Notes: generated by a model from the letters alone, not told the origin. Shown: positions 1 through 9,031, numbered from the stretch's first letter. The stretch: 64,000 nucleotides of DNA from Pseudomonas sp. LS.1a (GCF_022533585.1 NZ_CP092827.1:5240001-5304000), one strand, 5' to 3'. Made by a program: numbers and translations.

Positions 1-1093
1 TCAGGGCGTTCTGGCTGGCCTTGCGGCTGGCAATGGTTTCGCCCTTGGCGGCCACTTCGTTGATGTAGGCCTGGGCCTTGGCGCTGAAGTCGGCCGGCAG
101 CTCGCCGCTGGCACGGCGCTTGAACTCGGCAGCCAGCTCCGGGTAGGCCTTGGCGTAGGCGTCGAAACGCTGGTTCCACTCGGCTTCGGCCTTGGCACCG
201 GCAGCCTTGGCGTCCCACTCGGCGTAGATCTCGGCCGGGATCTCGAACGGGCCATGGTTCCAGTTCAGTTCCTTGCGGGCCAGGGCGATTTCGTCGTTGC
301 CCAGCGGTGCGCCGTGGCAGTCTTCCTTGCCCTGCTTGTTCGGCGAGCCGAAACCGATGATGGTCTTGCAGCAGATCAGGGTCGGACGATCGCTCTTGCG
401 GGCGGTCTCGATGGCGGTCTTGATCTCGTCGGCGTCATGGCCGTCGACGTTGCGGATCACCTGCCAGTTGTACGCCTCGAAGCGCGCCGGGGTGTTGTCG
501 GTGAACCAGCCGTGCACTTCGCCGTCGATGGAAATGCCGTTGTCGTCGTAGAAGGCGATCAGCTTGTTCAGGCCCAGGGTGCCAGCCAGCGAGGCAACTT
601 CGTGGGAGATACCTTCCATCATGCAGCCATCGCCGAGGAACACGTAGGTGTTGTGGTCGACGATGGTGTGGCCGTCACGGTTGAACTGGGCCGCCAGCAC
701 TTTTTCGGCCAGGGCGAAGCCCACGGCGTTGGCGATACCCTGGCCGAGCGGGCCGGTAGTGGTCTCGACGCCTGGGGTGTAGCCGTATTCCGGGTGGCCC
801 GGGGTGCGGCTGTGCAGCTGGCGGAAGCCTTTGAGGTCATCGATGGTGACGTCGTAGCCGGTCAGGTGCAGCAGCGAGTAGATCAGCATCGAACCGTGGC
901 CGTTGGACAGCACGAAGCGGTCACGGTCGGCGAAATCCGGGTTGCTCGGGTTGTGCTTCAGATAGTCGCGCCAAAGCACTTCGGCGATATCCGCCATGCC
1001 CATGGGGGCACCTGGGTGGCCGCTGTTGGCCTTTTGCACGGCATCCATGCTGAGGGCACGAATGGCGTTGGCACGTTCACGACGGCTGGGCAT
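1..1093 (-). CDS. tkt: Transketolase, N-terminal part (gene runs off the window)
   Basis: Transketolase moves two-carbon ketol units between sugar phosphates in the non-oxidative pentose phosphate pathway, using thiamine diphosphate. The reading frame starts at ATG 1093 behind a clear AGGAG and stays open to the window edge, giving about 364 of the usual 660-670 residues. Visible family motifs are SNGHGS near residue 65, the GPLGQG stretch, and the diphosphate/metal-binding [12 protein letters not shown] around residue 155. The C-terminal half, with the pyrimidine-binding and C-terminal domains, lies outside. In pseudomonads the gene is normally followed by epd and pgk. It is transcribed divergently from the ArsR-type regulator; the two share a 344-bp intergenic region. 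Confidence 0.97.
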   Translation of the reverse strand, partial: MPSRRERANAIRALSMDAVQKANSGHPGAPMGMADIAEVLWRDYLKHNPSNPDFADRDRFVLSNGHGSMLIYSLLHLTGYDVTIDDLKGFRQLHSRTPGHPEYGYTPGVETTTGPLGQGIANAVGFALAEKVLAAQFNRDGHTIVDHNTYVFLGDGCMMEGISHEVASLAGTLGLNKLIAFYDDNGISIDGEVHGWFTDNTPARFEAYNWQVIRNVDGHDADEIKTAIETARKSDRPTLICCKTIIGFGSPNKQGKEDCHGAPLGNDEIALARKELNWNHGPFEIPAEIYAEWDAKAAGAKAEAEWNQRFDAYAKAYPELAAEFKRRASGELPADFSAKAQAYINEVAAKGETIASRKASQNAL

Positions 1094-1245
1094 CGCTGAT
1101 CTCCTGGGGGGCTTGAATAGGTGGTGTCACGAAAAAAGGCGGCCATTTTCGCCCACTGGGGGGGCTTGGGGCAATGACGTATGGTCGCAGTCGGGGGATT
1201 TTCCTCTGATTGGCACTCATTTCGGGGCAAAATCTGGAAATCGGT

Positions 1246-1343
1246 GCCGGCTTCTTCGCGGGTGAACCCGCTCCCACAGGGTCGCACCAAGCCTGAGGGC
1301 AGTGCTGAACCTGTGGGAGCGGGTTCACCCGCGAAGAGGCCAG
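1246..1343. repeat. REP element pair, inverted
   Basis: Two copies of a roughly 35-bp extragenic palindromic element in opposite orientation. One reads GCCGGCTTCTTCGCGGG onward at 1246-1280. The other is the reverse complement at 1310-1343. The core pairs with itself (GCGGGTGAACCCGC), and the two copies pair with each other. This is the short repeat known to be very abundant in P. putida. Confidence 0.92.
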
Positions 1344-1371
1344 AAAGGGCAACCCCGCACTCCGCCCATCA

Positions 1372-1417
1372 GTCAATATCAAAACTTTTTGATATTGACC
1401 TTGCTAGGGCAATGATA
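1372..1417 (+). promoter_or_regulatory. Perfect palindromic operator overlapping a likely promoter of the ArsR-type gene
   Basis: GTCAATATCAAAA (1372-1384) and its exact reverse complement TTTTGATATTGAC (1387-1399) are separated by only two bases. TTGATA (1389-1394), inside the right arm, is spaced 17 bp from ATGATA (1412-1417), giving a plausible -35/-10 pair 20 bp before the ATG. An ArsR-family dimer bound here would cover the -35 box, so autorepression is the natural reading. The promoter assignment and the identity of the binding protein are inferred. Confidence 0.7.
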
Positions 1418-1437
1418 CCTGCCTAGACTGCCGCACC

Positions 1438-2430
1438 ATGAACCTCCGTGCGCAATCGATCCCCGAGCAACGCGAAGCATTGGCTGCCCTGTGCAAAGCC
1501 AGTGGCGACGAGTTGCGCCTGAACGTGTTGCGCGCCCTGGCCAACGACTCGTTCGGCGTGCTGGAGCTGGCGCAGATCTTCGACGTGGGCCAGTCGGGCA
1601 TGAGCCACCACTTGAAGGTGCTGGCCCAGGCCGAGCTGGTGGCGACCCGCCGCGAGGGCAATGCCATCTTCTACCGCCGCGCCCTGCCCGACAGCCTGCG
1701 CCTGGGCGGCCGGCTGCATGCGGCGCTGCTCGAAGAGGTGGATGACCTGACCCTGCCGCCTGACGTGCAGGCGCGCATCGCCCAGGTGCAGCAACGCCGC
1801 GCGGCCACCAGCCAGGACTTCTTCCTGCGCGTGGAAGAGAAGTTCCGTGCCCAGCAAGACCTGATCGCCGGCCTGCCGCAGTACCGCGAAAGCCTGCTGG
1901 CGTTGCTCGACAAACTGAATTTCGACCCGGCCGCCAGCGCCCTGGAGGTCGGCCCCGGCGACGGCGGCTTCCTCCCCGACCTGGCCCGGCGCTTCGCCCA
2001 GGTCACCGCCCTGGACAACAGCCCGACCATGCTCGAACTGGCGCGTCAGGTGTGCCAGCGCGAGGGGCTCGACAACGTGAACCTGCAGTTGGCCGATGCA
2101 CTGGGTGCAACGGATGTGGCCGCCGACTGCGTTGTGCTGAACATGGTGCTGCACCATTTCAGCGACCCGGCCCTGGCCTTGCGCCAGCTGGCCAAACGGG
2201 TGAAGGCAGGCGGCAGCCTGCTGGTCACCGAACTGTGCAGCCATGACCAGGGGTGGGCGCGGGAAGCCTGCGGCGACCTCTGGCTGGGCTTTGAACAGGA
2301 CGACCTGGCCCGTTGGGCCAACGCTGCCGGGCTGGTCCCCGGGGACAGCCTGTACGTGGGCTTGCGTAACGGTTTCCAGATCCAGGTCCGCCATTTCCAG
2401 CGGACGGCTGGCGACATACACCATCGGTAA
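1438..2430 (+). CDS. ArsR-family regulator fused to a SAM-dependent methyltransferase domain (SahR-like)
   Basis: A 330-residue two-domain protein. Residues about 12-85 form an ArsR/SmtB winged helix with recognition helix SGMSHHLKVL (about 53-62). Residues about 150-320 form a class I methyltransferase fold with motif I LEVGPGDGG (169-177), an acidic end of strand 2 (ALDNSP) and VVLNMVLHHF. I see no ArsR-type metal-binding cysteine motif. The gene lies 18 bp before metK on the same strand, so the two are probably one operon. Regulators called SahR belong to the ArsR family and control SAM-cycle genes in Proteobacteria. Here the methyltransferase fold probably serves as a SAH or SAM sensor rather than an enzyme, but catalysis cannot be excluded from sequence. 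The start follows the palindrome at 1372-1399. Confidence 0.85.
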   Translation: MNLRAQSIPEQREALAALCKASGDELRLNVLRALANDSFGVLELAQIFDVGQSGMSHHLKVLAQAELVATRREGNAIFYRRALPDSLRLGGRLHAALLEEVDDLTLPPDVQARIAQVQQRRAATSQDFFLRVEEKFRAQQDLIAGLPQYRESLLALLDKLNFDPAASALEVGPGDGGFLPDLARRFAQVTALDNSPTMLELARQVCQREGLDNVNLQLADALGATDVAADCVVLNMVLHHFSDPALALRQLAKRVKAGGSLLVTELCSHDQGWAREACGDLWLGFEQDDLARWANAAGLVPGDSLYVGLRNGFQIQVRHFQRTAGDIHHR

Positions 2431-2448
2431 ATTTCAGGAACCTTCGAG

Positions 2449-3639
2449 ATGAGCGAATACTCCCTTTTCACCTCCGAGTCCGTGTCCGAAGGGCATCCGG
2501 ACAAGATCGCCGACCAGATTTCGGACGCTGTCCTTGATGCCATCATCGCCCAGGACAAATACGCCCGCGTAGCCTGCGAAACCCTGGTCAAGACCGGTGT
2601 CGCCATCATCGCCGGCGAAGTCACCACCTCCGCCTGGGTCGACCTGGAAGAGTTGGTGCGCAAGGTCATCATCGACATCGGCTACAACAGCTCCGACGTC
2701 GGCTTCGACGGCGCCACCTGCGCCGTGATGAACATCATCGGCAAGCAGTCGGTGGACATCGCCCAGGGCGTCGACCGCTCCCGCCCGGAAGACCAGGGTG
2801 CCGGTGACCAGGGCCTGATGTTCGGCTACGCCAGCAACGAAACCGACGTGCTGATGCCGGCACCGATCTGCTTCTCGCACCGTCTGGTCGAGCGCCAGGC
2901 CGAAGCGCGCAAATCGAAACTGCTGCCATGGCTGCGCCCGGACGCCAAGTCGCAGGTCACCTGCCGTTACGAAAATGGCAAGGTGGTCGGCATCGACGCC
3001 GTGGTGCTGTCGACCCAGCACAACCCAGAGGTTTCGCAGAAAGACCTGCAGGAAGCCGTGATGGAGTTGATCGTCAAGCACACCCTGCCTGCCGAACTGC
3101 TGCACAAGGGCACCCAGTACCACATCAACCCGACCGGCAACTTCATCATCGGTGGCCCGGTGGGTGACTGCGGCCTGACCGGGCGCAAGATCATCGTCGA
3201 CTCCTACGGTGGCATGGCCCGCCATGGTGGTGGCGCGTTCTCCGGCAAGGACCCGTCCAAGGTCGACCGCTCCGCCGCCTACGCCGGCCGCTACGTGGCC
3301 AAGAACATCGTCGCCGCCGGCCTGGCCGAGCGTTGCGAGATCCAGGTGTCGTACGCCATCGGCGTGGCCCAGCCGACCTCCATCTCGATCAACACCTTCG
3401 GTACCGGCAAGGTCTCCGACGACAAGATCGTCCAGTTGGTGCGCGAGTGCTTCGACCTGCGCCCGTACGCCATCACCACCATGCTCGACCTGCTGCACCC
3501 GATGTATCAGGAAACCGCTGCCTACGGCCACTTCGGCCGTACCCCGCAGCAGAAGACGGTCGGCGACGACACCTTCACCACCTTCACCTGGGAGCGCACC
3601 GACCGCGCCCAGTCGCTGCGTGACGCTGCCGGTCTGTAA
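2449..3639 (+). CDS. metK: S-adenosylmethionine synthetase
   Basis: MetK condenses methionine and ATP into SAM in the cytoplasm. The 396-residue length is normal for bacterial MetK. Signature segments are [16 protein letters not shown] near residue 15, [12 protein letters not shown] near 118 and the ATP/phosphate-binding [19 protein letters not shown] near 262. It starts 18 bp after the stop of the ArsR-methyltransferase gene and is followed by a strong intrinsic terminator, so the two genes form a closed unit. Regulation by the palindrome at 1372-1399 is inferred from this arrangement. Confidence 0.98.
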   Translation: MSEYSLFTSESVSEGHPDKIADQISDAVLDAIIAQDKYARVACETLVKTGVAIIAGEVTTSAWVDLEELVRKVIIDIGYNSSDVGFDGATCAVMNIIGKQSVDIAQGVDRSRPEDQGAGDQGLMFGYASNETDVLMPAPICFSHRLVERQAEARKSKLLPWLRPDAKSQVTCRYENGKVVGIDAVVLSTQHNPEVSQKDLQEAVMELIVKHTLPAELLHKGTQYHINPTGNFIIGGPVGDCGLTGRKIIVDSYGGMARHGGGAFSGKDPSKVDRSAAYAGRYVAKNIVAAGLAERCEIQVSYAIGVAQPTSISINTFGTGKVSDDKIVQLVRECFDLRPYAITTMLDLLHPMYQETAAYGHFGRTPQQKTVGDDTFTTFTWERTDRAQSLRDAAGL

Positions 3640-3658
3640 GTTTCCTGCAGCGCCGGAC

Positions 3659-3695
3659 GAAAGCCCCTGCCGAGCAATCGGCAGGGGCTTTTTTG
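3659..3695 (+). terminator. Intrinsic terminator of metK
   Basis: The arms AAGCCCCTGCCGA and TCGGCAGGGGCTT pair around a GCAA loop and run into six Ts. The site lies about 20 bp after the metK stop codon and is one of the cleanest Rho-independent terminators in the window. Confidence 0.93.
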
Positions 3696-3897
3696 TGTTT
3701 GCCGGCTCAGCGGCAAGGCCGGGCTCGACGGATTCAGGATCGACAGGCACAGCATCGAGCAATGAATTTTTACCAATTTGCCTGCAGGAAAAACCCGAGA
3801 TTCAGCCGGAAAGCCCCAACAAGGGTTTCTAAATGGGCAAAACCAAGGCAGGATTTCCCCCAACTTTTGCTGCCCCGCCCCGTCAAGGAGGCTTTTC

Positions 3898-4290
3898 ATG
3901 AAACGTATTTCAACCCTTTTCCTGCTCGCGACACTAGGCCTGGCCGCTGGCGCTGTACAAGCTGCCCAGCCGGATGCCGGCCTGACCGGTTGCGCCGCCA
4001 AGCGCAGCGCCATCGAGAACCAGTTGAAGATTGCCCGTGACCACGGCAACAACGACCAGGTCGCAGGGCTGGAGGAGGCGCTGCGTGGGGTCGATAACTG
4101 CACCGATGCCAGCCTGCGCAAGGAACGTGAGCAAAAGGTGCTCGAAGCCCGTCACGAAGTGGCGCAGCGGGAAAAGGACTTGAAGAAAGCCGAGAAGAAA
4201 GGCGATTCGGAGAAGATCAACAAGCGCAAGGACAAGCTGGCCGAGTCGCGCAAGGAACTGCAGGAAGCGGTGGAGGATCTGGATCGCTGA
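3898..4290 (+). CDS. Small secreted DUF1090 (YqjC-like) protein
   Basis: A 130-residue protein starting at ATG 3898 behind AAGGAGG. A Sec signal peptide (MKRISTLFLLATLGLAAG, likely cleaved after VQA near residue 22) is followed by a charged, largely helical region rich in Lys and Glu. Its two cysteines (GCAAKRSAIE and DNCTDAS) are spaced as in DUF1090 proteins such as E. coli YqjC, suggesting a periplasmic disulfide. The second half is strongly coiled-coil-like (KKAEKKGDSEKINKRKDKL). The molecular function of the family is not established. It lies alone between the metK terminator and a repeat pair. Confidence 0.85.
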   Translation: MKRISTLFLLATLGLAAGAVQAAQPDAGLTGCAAKRSAIENQLKIARDHGNNDQVAGLEEALRGVDNCTDASLRKEREQKVLEARHEVAQREKDLKKAEKKGDSEKINKRKDKLAESRKELQEAVEDLDR

Positions 4291-4311
4291 CTTTCCCTGG
4301 TATGCGCCATT

Positions 4312-4415
4312 CCTGTGGGAGCGGGCGTGTCGAGGCGTCGAACCGCCGCGAAGCAAGCGCCGCGGTGGATGGCACGGGCTTCGCCCGTGTTCGCGGGCGC
4401 GCCCGCTCCCACAGG
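4312..4415. repeat. REP element pair, diverged
   Basis: Outward copies CCTGTGGGAGCGGGCG (from 4312) and CGCCCGCTCCCACAGG (to 4415) bracket a partly degraded centre containing GCGTCGAACCGCCGCG. It is the same family as the other pairs, but the left copy has lost its usual TTCGCGGG core. Confidence 0.8.
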
Positions 4416-4473
4416 AATTTCGCCAGTTTGCAGAAATCGAGCAAGACAGCTGCTCCCCGCACGGGCAGTCAAG

Positions 4474-4920
4474 TCAGTGATTGCGGAATTCGGTATGACA
4501 AGCCTTGCAAGCCGCTTCGACCTTGTCCATCGGCGCCTTCAACTGCGCAGCGTCCAGCGGCTGGCCGCGGGTGACATCGACCAGTTCGCCAGTGACGCCT
4601 TCCAGCTGCCGGGCCAGGTCATGAAAGCGCGCCTGGCGCTCCCATACCTCGGCACGCGCGCTGCTGTCGCCACCATCGCGGGCCTGTGGAAAGTGCTGCC
4701 AGGGTTGGTGCGAAAGGTTGTCCAGTTTCAGTGCACCGTCGGCGAACTTCACCCCGTCGAACGGCAACCGGCCACGCAGCATGCCACCCAGGTCTTCGCT
4801 GGTCTTGAGCATGTCCTTGAAGATCACCTTGCGCTTGCCCAGCGGGGAGTTCGGGTCAACCCGATCGCAACCCCCCAGGGCCAGTGCTGCCAGCAGAACA
4901 ACGGTCAATCGCTTCAACAT
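4474..4920 (-). CDS. Cytochrome c-type lipoprotein (cytochrome c' family)
   Basis: A 148-residue protein with a lipoprotein signal (LLAALALGGC; lipid-modified Cys expected near residue 18) and a single C-terminal haem-binding motif CKACH six residues before the end. One CxxCH at the extreme C terminus in a small helical protein is the layout of class II cytochromes c (c' and c-556 types). It should be anchored in the envelope and carry one haem. I chose ATG 4920 because the hydrophobic signal begins there; an in-frame GTG at 4929 would add three residues. It is divergent from mltA. The electron-transfer partner is unknown. Confidence 0.8.
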   Translation of the reverse strand: MLKRLTVVLLAALALGGCDRVDPNSPLGKRKVIFKDMLKTSEDLGGMLRGRLPFDGVKFADGALKLDNLSHQPWQHFPQARDGGDSSARAEVWERQARFHDLARQLEGVTGELVDVTRGQPLDAAQLKAPMDKVEAACKACHTEFRNH

Positions 4921-5039
4921 CACGGTCACTTCGGCCTACGCAAATGGGCGGCCAGTATCGCTGCCCAAGGGCCAAAGACCAATAGCCACATAAAAAACAG
5001 GGGCGAATATTCATGTTCACCCATGACAGGAACGTACTC

Positions 5040-6191
5040 ATGAAATCTGCCCTGCGCCATCTGGCCTGGACACTGCCGGCGCTGGCCCTGCTGGCCGGCT
5101 GCAACGGTGGCGAAAGTGCCAAACCCGAGCCGCACGCCATCGCCACCTACGCCAATGCCACCTGGCAGGACCTGCCCACCGTCAGCGACAGCGATCTGAT
5201 AGCCGGCTTCCAGGCCTGGCGCAACGGCTGTGAAAAGCTCAAGCGCGACACCGTCTGGGCCAGCACCTGCGAAACAGCCGCCAGCGTACCCGACAATGCC
5301 CTGCAGGTACGCGCCTTCCTGCAACAGAACCTGCAGGTATACGGCCTGCGTTCGGCCGAAAACAATGCCAACGGCCTGATCACCGGTTACTACGAACCGG
5401 TCTACCCTGGCAGCCTGAGCCAGTCGGCGACCAACCATGTGGCAGTTTACGGCATCCCCGAAGACATGATCGTGGTCGACCTGGCCAGCGTGTACCCCGA
5501 ACTCAAAGGCAAGCGCCTGCGCGGTCGCCTTGATGGCCGGGTGCTCAAGCCTTACGACACCGCCGAGGTGATCAACCGTGACGGCGTCAAGGCACCGGTG
5601 CTGGCCTGGCTGACCGACCCGATGGACCTGCAGTTCCTGCAGATCCAGGGCTCCGGCCGGGTACAACTGGAAGACGGCCGCCAGCTGCGCCTGGGTTACG
5701 CCGACCAGAACGGCCACCCCTACCGCCCAATCGGGCGCTGGCTGGTGGAACAGGGCCAGTTGAAGAAGGAAGAAGTGAGCATGGGCGCCATTCACGCCTG
5801 GGCCCAGGCCAACCCGCAGCGGGTGCCGGAACTGCTTGCCAGCAACCCCAGCTACGTATTCTTCAGCACCCGCCCGGACAGCAACGAAGGGCCTCGTGGT
5901 TCGCTGAACGTACCGCTGACCGCTGGATACAGCGTGGCCATCGACCGCAAGGTGATTCCGCTGGGCAGCCTGCTGTGGCTTTCCACCACTCGCCCGGACG
6001 GAACCCCGGTGGTACGCCCGGTGGGGGCTCAGGATACCGGTGGGGCAATTACAGGCGAGGTGCGCGCGGACCTGTTCTGGGGCACCGGGCCGGAAGCCGG
6101 AGAGCTGGCCGGGAACATGAAGCAGCAAGGGCAGATCTGGATGCTGTGGCCCAAGGGCAAGCCACTGCCTGAAGTACCTAAAGTGCCTTGA
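5040..6191 (+). CDS. mltA: Membrane-bound lytic murein transglycosylase A
   Basis: MltA cleaves the glycan strands of peptidoglycan to 1,6-anhydro-muropeptides and is anchored to the inner face of the outer membrane. The 383-residue product begins at ATG 5040 with a lipoprotein signal ending LLAGC. The MltA domain follows (GLITGYYEPVYPGS), then the 3D domain with the catalytic-Asp region QDTGGAITGEVRADLFWG near the C terminus. An earlier in-frame ATG at 5013 would put nine hydrophilic residues before the signal and is less likely. A repeat pair follows directly. Confidence 0.96.
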   Translation: MKSALRHLAWTLPALALLAGCNGGESAKPEPHAIATYANATWQDLPTVSDSDLIAGFQAWRNGCEKLKRDTVWASTCETAASVPDNALQVRAFLQQNLQVYGLRSAENNANGLITGYYEPVYPGSLSQSATNHVAVYGIPEDMIVVDLASVYPELKGKRLRGRLDGRVLKPYDTAEVINRDGVKAPVLAWLTDPMDLQFLQIQGSGRVQLEDGRQLRLGYADQNGHPYRPIGRWLVEQGQLKKEEVSMGAIHAWAQANPQRVPELLASNPSYVFFSTRPDSNEGPRGSLNVPLTAGYSVAIDRKVIPLGSLLWLSTTRPDGTPVVRPVGAQDTGGAITGEVRADLFWGTGPEAGELAGNMKQQGQIWMLWPKGKPLPEVPKVP

Positions 6192-6194
6192 TCG

Positions 6195-6293
6195 GTGCTG
6201 GATTCTTCGCGGGTAAACCCGCTCCCACAGGGACATCACCGCTCTCGAGAGCTGTGATGACCCTGTGGGAGCGGGTTTACCCGCGAAGAAGGC
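6195..6293. repeat. REP element pair, inverted
   Basis: The copies TTCTTCGCGGGTAAACCCGC (left) and its reverse complement (right, ending near 6293) face each other between the mltA stop and the convergent MAPEG gene. The hairpin could separate the two converging transcripts. Confidence 0.9.
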
Positions 6294-6302
6294 GACGCGG
6301 TC

Positions 6303-6689
6303 TCAGATCGAAACCACGAAGAACGCCACGATCATCGCCATCCCGGCAAACCACACCAGCGATCGCAAGGCAGCCCAGTCGGCCAGGTAACAGATGATGT
6401 AAAGCAGCCGACTGGTGATGTACATCACCCCCAGCACATCCTGGGTCACCTGCTCGGCATTGCCGACGATATCCGCCACCAGCACCGCCGCGGCAAATGC
6501 CGGAAAGGCCTCGAAACCGTTCTGCTGGGCAGCATGCGCGCGCCGCGGTAGCCCGGACAGGGTATCCAGGAACGCACGCGGGTCGTGGTTGTCGCGCAGG
6601 CGGAAGCGGCCACTGCTGACTTTGGCGATCAAACCACACAGTGGCGGCAAGACCAGCGCAATCAGGATGCACCACAGGGCAACGGTCAT
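6303..6689 (-). CDS. MAPEG-family membrane protein
   Basis: A 128-residue integral membrane protein with about four transmembrane helices (starting MTVALWCILIALVLPPLCGL). It has the conserved MAPEG segment around residues 35-65 (DNHDPRAF, then AAQQNGFEAFPAFAAAVL), in which the N and E/F positions match bacterial MAPEG proteins. Eukaryotic members handle eicosanoids and glutathione, but the role of the bacterial YecN-like members is unknown. It lies 30 bp after the EamA transporter gene on the same strand, so the two are probably co-transcribed. Confidence 0.88.
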   Translation of the reverse strand: MTVALWCILIALVLPPLCGLIAKVSSGRFRLRDNHDPRAFLDTLSGLPRRAHAAQQNGFEAFPAFAAAVLVADIVGNAEQVTQDVLGVMYITSRLLYIICYLADWAALRSLVWFAGMAMIVAFFVVSI

Positions 6690-6719
6690 GGACAGGACTC
6701 CTTGTTCAGTCTTTTCGGG

Positions 6720-7553
6720 TCAAAGCTTCATTACCAGCATGCCGGCCAACACCAGCCCGCAAGCTAGGAGTCTCGGCCCGCCAAAAGGTTCTTTCAGGTA
6801 GCGCATGCCCAACAGCACCACCAGGATCACGCTCAACTCGCGCAGTGCCGCCGCCTCGGCCACCGACCCCAGGTGCATGGCCCACAGCACCAGCGCGTAG
6901 CTGAGCAATACGCACAACCCCACCGCCAGCCCCAGACGCCACTGCAGGCGCCAGAACAGCACGAACGGCGCACGTCGTGCCACGCTGGCCAGCAGCGGGA
7001 AGGGCCAGGCACTGAGCAAGGTCAGCCACACCAGGTAATCCCAGGGCTTGCCCCACAAGCGCACGGCCTGGCCGTCGAACCAGGTGTAGCAACCAATGCA
7101 CAGGCCTATCAGGGCCACCACCGGCAGCATCGACCAAGGCAGCCGGTCACCGCCGCCGCCCTGCCACAACAGGCAAGCCATGCCACAAGGGATCAGCAGG
7201 ATGCCGATGATCTGCTGCTGGCTCAGCGACTCGCCGGCAAAGGCCAGGGTCAGTCCCAGCACCACCAGCGGCGACAGCCCGCGCATCAGAGGATAGACCA
7301 GCCCCAGGTCGCCCACGCGGTAGGCCTGGATAAGCAGGAAGCGGTACAGCTGCTCGGCCAGCGCCGAAGCCAGCAGCCAGGGCCAGATGTTGGCCGGCGG
7401 CACCTCGACGAAGGGCACCGCCAGCACCGCGAAGGCCAACGCCACCGTATCCATGCTGGCGATCACCAGCAGGCGCTCGCCGCTGAATTTGATCAGGGTA
7501 TTCCAGGTCGCGTGCAGCAGGGCGGCGATCAGTACCAGGGAAGTTGCCAGCAC
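6720..7553 (-). CDS. EamA/DMT-family transporter
   Basis: 277 residues, almost wholly hydrophobic, with about ten predicted membrane helices in two repeated halves. This is the architecture of the drug/metabolite transporter superfamily (EamA domains). The N terminus reads MLATSLVLIAALLHATWNTL, and the LLHATWN motif is typical of the first EamA helix. Substrates of such proteins are usually small metabolites, and nothing here points to a specific one. It is transcribed toward the MAPEG gene and divergently from the antiporter gene. Confidence 0.88.
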   Translation of the reverse strand: MLATSLVLIAALLHATWNTLIKFSGERLLVIASMDTVALAFAVLAVPFVEVPPANIWPWLLASALAEQLYRFLLIQAYRVGDLGLVYPLMRGLSPLVVLGLTLAFAGESLSQQQIIGILLIPCGMACLLWQGGGGDRLPWSMLPVVALIGLCIGCYTWFDGQAVRLWGKPWDYLVWLTLLSAWPFPLLASVARRAPFVLFWRLQWRLGLAVGLCVLLSYALVLWAMHLGSVAEAAALRELSVILVVLLGMRYLKEPFGGPRLLACGLVLAGMLVMKL

Positions 7554-7743
7554 GCCTTCTTATCCTTGTGGCTTTTCATGGCTGTGAATATATAGCGTTC
7601 GGGGGCCGCTGTGCGGCCCCTTGTACGGGAACGATTGGAACGAATCTGGTCAAACCTTGTGTCCCGAACCCCGCGCCAGGTCATCAAAGAACTGCCCGAG
7701 CCGTTCGGGTTACGACTTGGAAGCCACTGTTACAGGATTCGGG

Positions 7744-8979
7744 ATGCTTGAACTCGTTGCTGCGTTTATCTGCCTCACTACCCTCCTCACCTATGTAAAT
7801 TACCGTTTCATCGGCCTGCCCCCCGCCATCGGCGTAATGGTCACGGCCCTGCTGTTCTCCCTGATGCTGCAAGGCCTGAGCCTGATCGGCTTCCCTGGCC
7901 TGGAAGCACGCGTCGAAGGGCTGATGAACCAGATCGACTTCAACGACCTGCTGATGCACTGGATGCTGGCGTTCCTGCTGTTCGCCGGGGCCTTGCACGT
8001 CAACCTCTCCGACCTGCGCAGCTACCGCTGGCCCATCGGCCTGCTGGCCACCGTCGGCGTATTGATTGCCACCGTGGTCATCGGCTACCTGTCGCATTGG
8101 GTGTTCGCCCTGTTCGGCTGGCAGGTGCCGCTGATCTACTGCCTGTTGTTCGGTGCGCTGATCTCGCCCACCGACCCGATTGCCGTGCTTGGTGCACTAC
8201 GTACCGCCAATGCCTCGAAACCGCTTAAAACAACCATCGTCGGCGAGTCGCTGTTCAACGATGGCACTGCGGTAGTGGTGTTCACCGTGCTGCTGGGCAT
8301 CATCCAGCTGGGCGAGACGCCGAGCATGACCGACACCGCGATCCTGTTCGCCCGCGAGGCCATCGGCGGCGTGGCGTTCGGCGGCCTGATCGGCTACGCC
8401 ACCTACCGCATGATCAAGAGCGTCGAGCAATATCAGGTGGAAGTGATGCTGACCCTGGCGCTGGTCATCGGCGGCTCGGCGATGTGCTACGAGCTGCACG
8501 TTTCGGCGCCGATCGCCATGGTGGTGGCCGGGCTGATCATCGGCAACCTGGGGCGCAACCTGGCGATGAACGACATGACCCGTCGCTACATGGACGGTTT
8601 CTGGGAGCTGATCGACGACATGCTCAACGCCCTGCTGTTCGCGTTGATCGGCCTGGAACTGTTGCTGCTGCCATTCAACTGGATGCACCTGGCAGCCGGT
8701 GGCGTGCTGGCGCTGGCGGTGCTGCTGTCGCGGCTGCTGACCGTGGCCCCGGCGATCGTGCTGCTGCGGCGCTGGCGCCCGGTGCCCAAGGGCACGGTGC
8801 GGGTGCTGACCTGGGGTGGCCTGCGCGGTGGGGTGTCGGTAGCCCTGGCACTGTCACTGCCACAGGGCGAGGAACGTGACCTGCTGCTGTCGATCACCTA
8901 CATCGTGGTGCTGTCGTCGATCCTGGTGCAGGGGTTGAGTATCGGCCGGGTGGTGCGCAAGGTCAGCGCTCAGCCTTGA
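7744..8979 (+). CDS. Sodium(cation)/proton antiporter, CPA1/NhaP type
   Basis: 411 residues with about twelve membrane helices. Diagnostic CPA1 motifs are PTDPIAVLGAL near residue 145 and ESLFNDGTAVVVF near residue 167, which includes the ND pair at the ion-binding site; GGLRGGVSVALAL lies near the C terminus. It exchanges cytoplasmic monovalent cations for external protons and helps pH and salt homeostasis. The long open frame extends upstream, but homology and hydrophobicity begin at MLELVAAF, so ATG 7744 (after ACAGGA) is chosen. The short C-terminal tail lacks a TrkA domain. Confidence 0.93.
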   Translation: MLELVAAFICLTTLLTYVNYRFIGLPPAIGVMVTALLFSLMLQGLSLIGFPGLEARVEGLMNQIDFNDLLMHWMLAFLLFAGALHVNLSDLRSYRWPIGLLATVGVLIATVVIGYLSHWVFALFGWQVPLIYCLLFGALISPTDPIAVLGALRTANASKPLKTTIVGESLFNDGTAVVVFTVLLGIIQLGETPSMTDTAILFAREAIGGVAFGGLIGYATYRMIKSVEQYQVEVMLTLALVIGGSAMCYELHVSAPIAMVVAGLIIGNLGRNLAMNDMTRRYMDGFWELIDDMLNALLFALIGLELLLLPFNWMHLAAGGVLALAVLLSRLLTVAPAIVLLRRWRPVPKGTVRVLTWGGLRGGVSVALALSLPQGEERDLLLSITYIVVLSSILVQGLSIGRVVRKVSAQP

Positions 8980-8987
8980 GATAGTTT

Positions 8988-9020
8988 CCGGCCTCTTCGC
9001 GGGCTTGCCCGCGAAGCGCC
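8988..9020. repeat. Single truncated REP element
   Basis: CCGGCCTCTTCGCGGG is followed by CTTGCCCGCGAAG, a compact hairpin containing only the inner half of the usual repeat. It lies between two convergent genes, where it could terminate either transcript. Confidence 0.7.
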
Positions 9021-9031
9021 AAATGCTGAAC

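Larger units (their letters stand above)
1094..1437. other. 344-bp divergent intergenic region between tkt and the ArsR-type regulator
   Basis: This is the only gene-free stretch above 300 bp. It holds the tkt ribosome binding site next to 1093, an inverted pair of the short palindromic repeat (1246-1343), and a perfect palindrome with promoter-like hexamers just before the regulator start (1372-1417). I see no credible small gene in it. Short frames that run through the repeat encode only the translated repeat. Confidence 0.8.

Noticed and set aside
1077-1382. Small open frames containing repeats such as GSGFTREEAG or GAGLPAKRP
   Set aside because: These peptides are the translation of REP elements and recur at unrelated loci.
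1438-2430. Arsenite methyltransferase or arsenic-resistance regulator
   Set aside because: No arsenic-binding cysteines, no ars genes nearby, and metK is directly downstream.
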